In this document: positions 24,954-25,494 of the stretch, piece after piece
Layout of the letters: every line of letters begins with the position of its first letter
Numbering within the stretch: the stretch's first letter is position 1
From: Nitrospinota bacterium
GTDB taxonomy: Bacteria > Nitrospinota_A > UBA7883 > JADGGD01
Direction: 5' to 3'
Assembly: GCA_015229165.1 (NCBI GenBank)
Contig: JADGCD010000006.1
Location: 1 to 25,494 of the forward strand
Length of the DNA: 25,494 bases
The notes under the pieces: model-generated
What the model saw: the letters and a program-made list of their open reading frames with translations, nothing else
Databases searched by the model: none
What the model was told of the DNA's origin: nothing
Made by a program: the position numbers and the translations under genes

Positions 24954-25494
24954 CTAACGCCGCGCCTTGAGCCACTCGCGCATCATTTCGGCGGTGGCCT
25001 TGGGGTCGGAGGCGATCAGTTCCTTCAGCTTGGCCCGGTAGTCGATCTCCCCCTCGCCGGCGACGTGCATTCCCAGTTGGTTTTCCAACTGCTCCACCGT
25101 CTGCGGGAAGGTCTGCAGCTCCTGCAGGTCGGCGCTGGTCCGGGTGATCCAGCCGATGGCCGGGCGGAGGACGAAGAGGAAGAGGAGCAGCGCCAGGCCG
25201 ACCATGCCGCCGTAGGCGATCCACTGGCGCAGGTCGATGGGGGCGGCGCCCTCCACCTCGGCGGCCATCTCTTCGTAGGCGCTGGTGTCGAAGGGCGCCG
25301 ACTGGACCGTCACCACGTCGCCGCGGGCGGTGTCGATCCCGGCGGCGGTCCGGATGAGGCTTTCGATCTGGGCCAGCTCCTCCGGCGAGCGGGGGGTGTA
25401 TTCGGCCTTGGCCGCCCCTTCTTTCTTCTCGTATTTCCCGTCGACCGCCTCGGGACCGAAGTACTTGTTCAGCTTCTCTTCGATCATGGGGAGC
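24954..25494 (-). CDS. fliF: Flagellar MS-ring protein FliF, C-terminal part
   Basis: The 3' end of fliF, open at the window edge, giving the last 180 or so residues of a protein of about 530. It shows the end of the periplasmic ring-building region, the second transmembrane helix (IAYGGMVGLALLLFLFVL) and the cytoplasmic tail. The last 30 residues, with KLKELIASDPKATAEMMREWL, are the helical FliG-binding site found at the C-terminus of all FliF. Assignment is supported by fliG directly downstream. Confidence 0.93.
   Translation of the reverse strand, partial: LPMIEEKLNKYFGPEAVDGKYEKKEGAAKAEYTPRSPEELAQIESLIRTAAGIDTARGDVVTVQSAPFDTSAYEEMAAEVEGAAPIDLRQWIAYGGMVGLALLLFLFVLRPAIGWITRTSADLQELQTFPQTVEQLENQLGMHVAGEGEIDYRAKLKELIASDPKATAEMMREWLKARR

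Overview
The window (about 25.5 kb, GC-rich, most third codon positions G or C) is densely packed chromosomal DNA from a flagellated, Gram-negative bacterium. The gene set suggests a deltaproteobacterial (Desulfuromonadota/Desulfobacterota-like) lineage: a fliF-G-H-I-J-motE run, a LeuC of about 426 aa with a separate LeuD, a stand-alone diiron ODP-type protein, and a palindromic intergenic repeat of a kind I associate with Geobacter-like genomes. This assignment is an inference; no rRNA or other marker gene is present.

Layout. (1) 1-2464: the end of a CusA-type copper/silver RND pump, broken by one extra G in a G10 tract, followed by a small exported Met/His-rich protein. (2) 2478-4320: a zinc-ribbon protein and, convergent to it, a DHH/DHHA1 phosphoesterase with an extra N-terminal domain. 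(3) 4397-6619: a CopA-type Cu(+) P1B-ATPase, so copper export genes flank region 2. (4) 6636-8711: a phosphofructokinase and RibF, apparently co-transcribed. (5) 8730-16765: a dedicated fatty-acid-synthase-like cluster on the + strand: ketosynthase, acyl carrier protein, two different CrtI-like FAD oxidoreductases, FabG-, FabZ- and FabI-like enzymes, interrupted by an NmrA-like gene and a 141-bp palindromic element. (6) 16834-17423: a CI-repressor-like regulator with its own promoter, candidate operators and a terminator. (7) 17447-19362: leuCD with promoter and a strong terminator. (8) 19513-20558: an ODP-type diiron beta-lactamase-fold protein and an unrecognised 95-aa partner. (9) 20670-25494, minus strand: the flagellar motor/export operon fliF (3' part), fliG, fliH, fliI, fliJ, motE.

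The most interesting part is region 5. It holds the four chain-elongation activities (condensation, keto-reduction, dehydration, enoyl-reduction) and a private carrier protein, plus two FAD-dependent desaturase/isomerase-like flavoproteins. The condensing enzyme and enoyl reductase differ from housekeeping FabF and FabI at positions that are normally conserved. No malonyl transferase, acyltransferase or thioesterase is visible, so malonyl loading and product release must be supplied elsewhere. I read it as a specialised acyl-chain pathway, perhaps for an unusual unsaturated or cyclic membrane lipid. The proposed (unproven) ladderane gene sets of anammox bacteria are the nearest analogy I know. 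The product cannot be named from sequence alone.

Several + strand genes have well-spaced sigma70-like promoters, two of them sharing the form TTGC-(same spacing)-TAGAAT. Many gene pairs overlap by ATGA or lie within a few bases, which supports the operon assignments.
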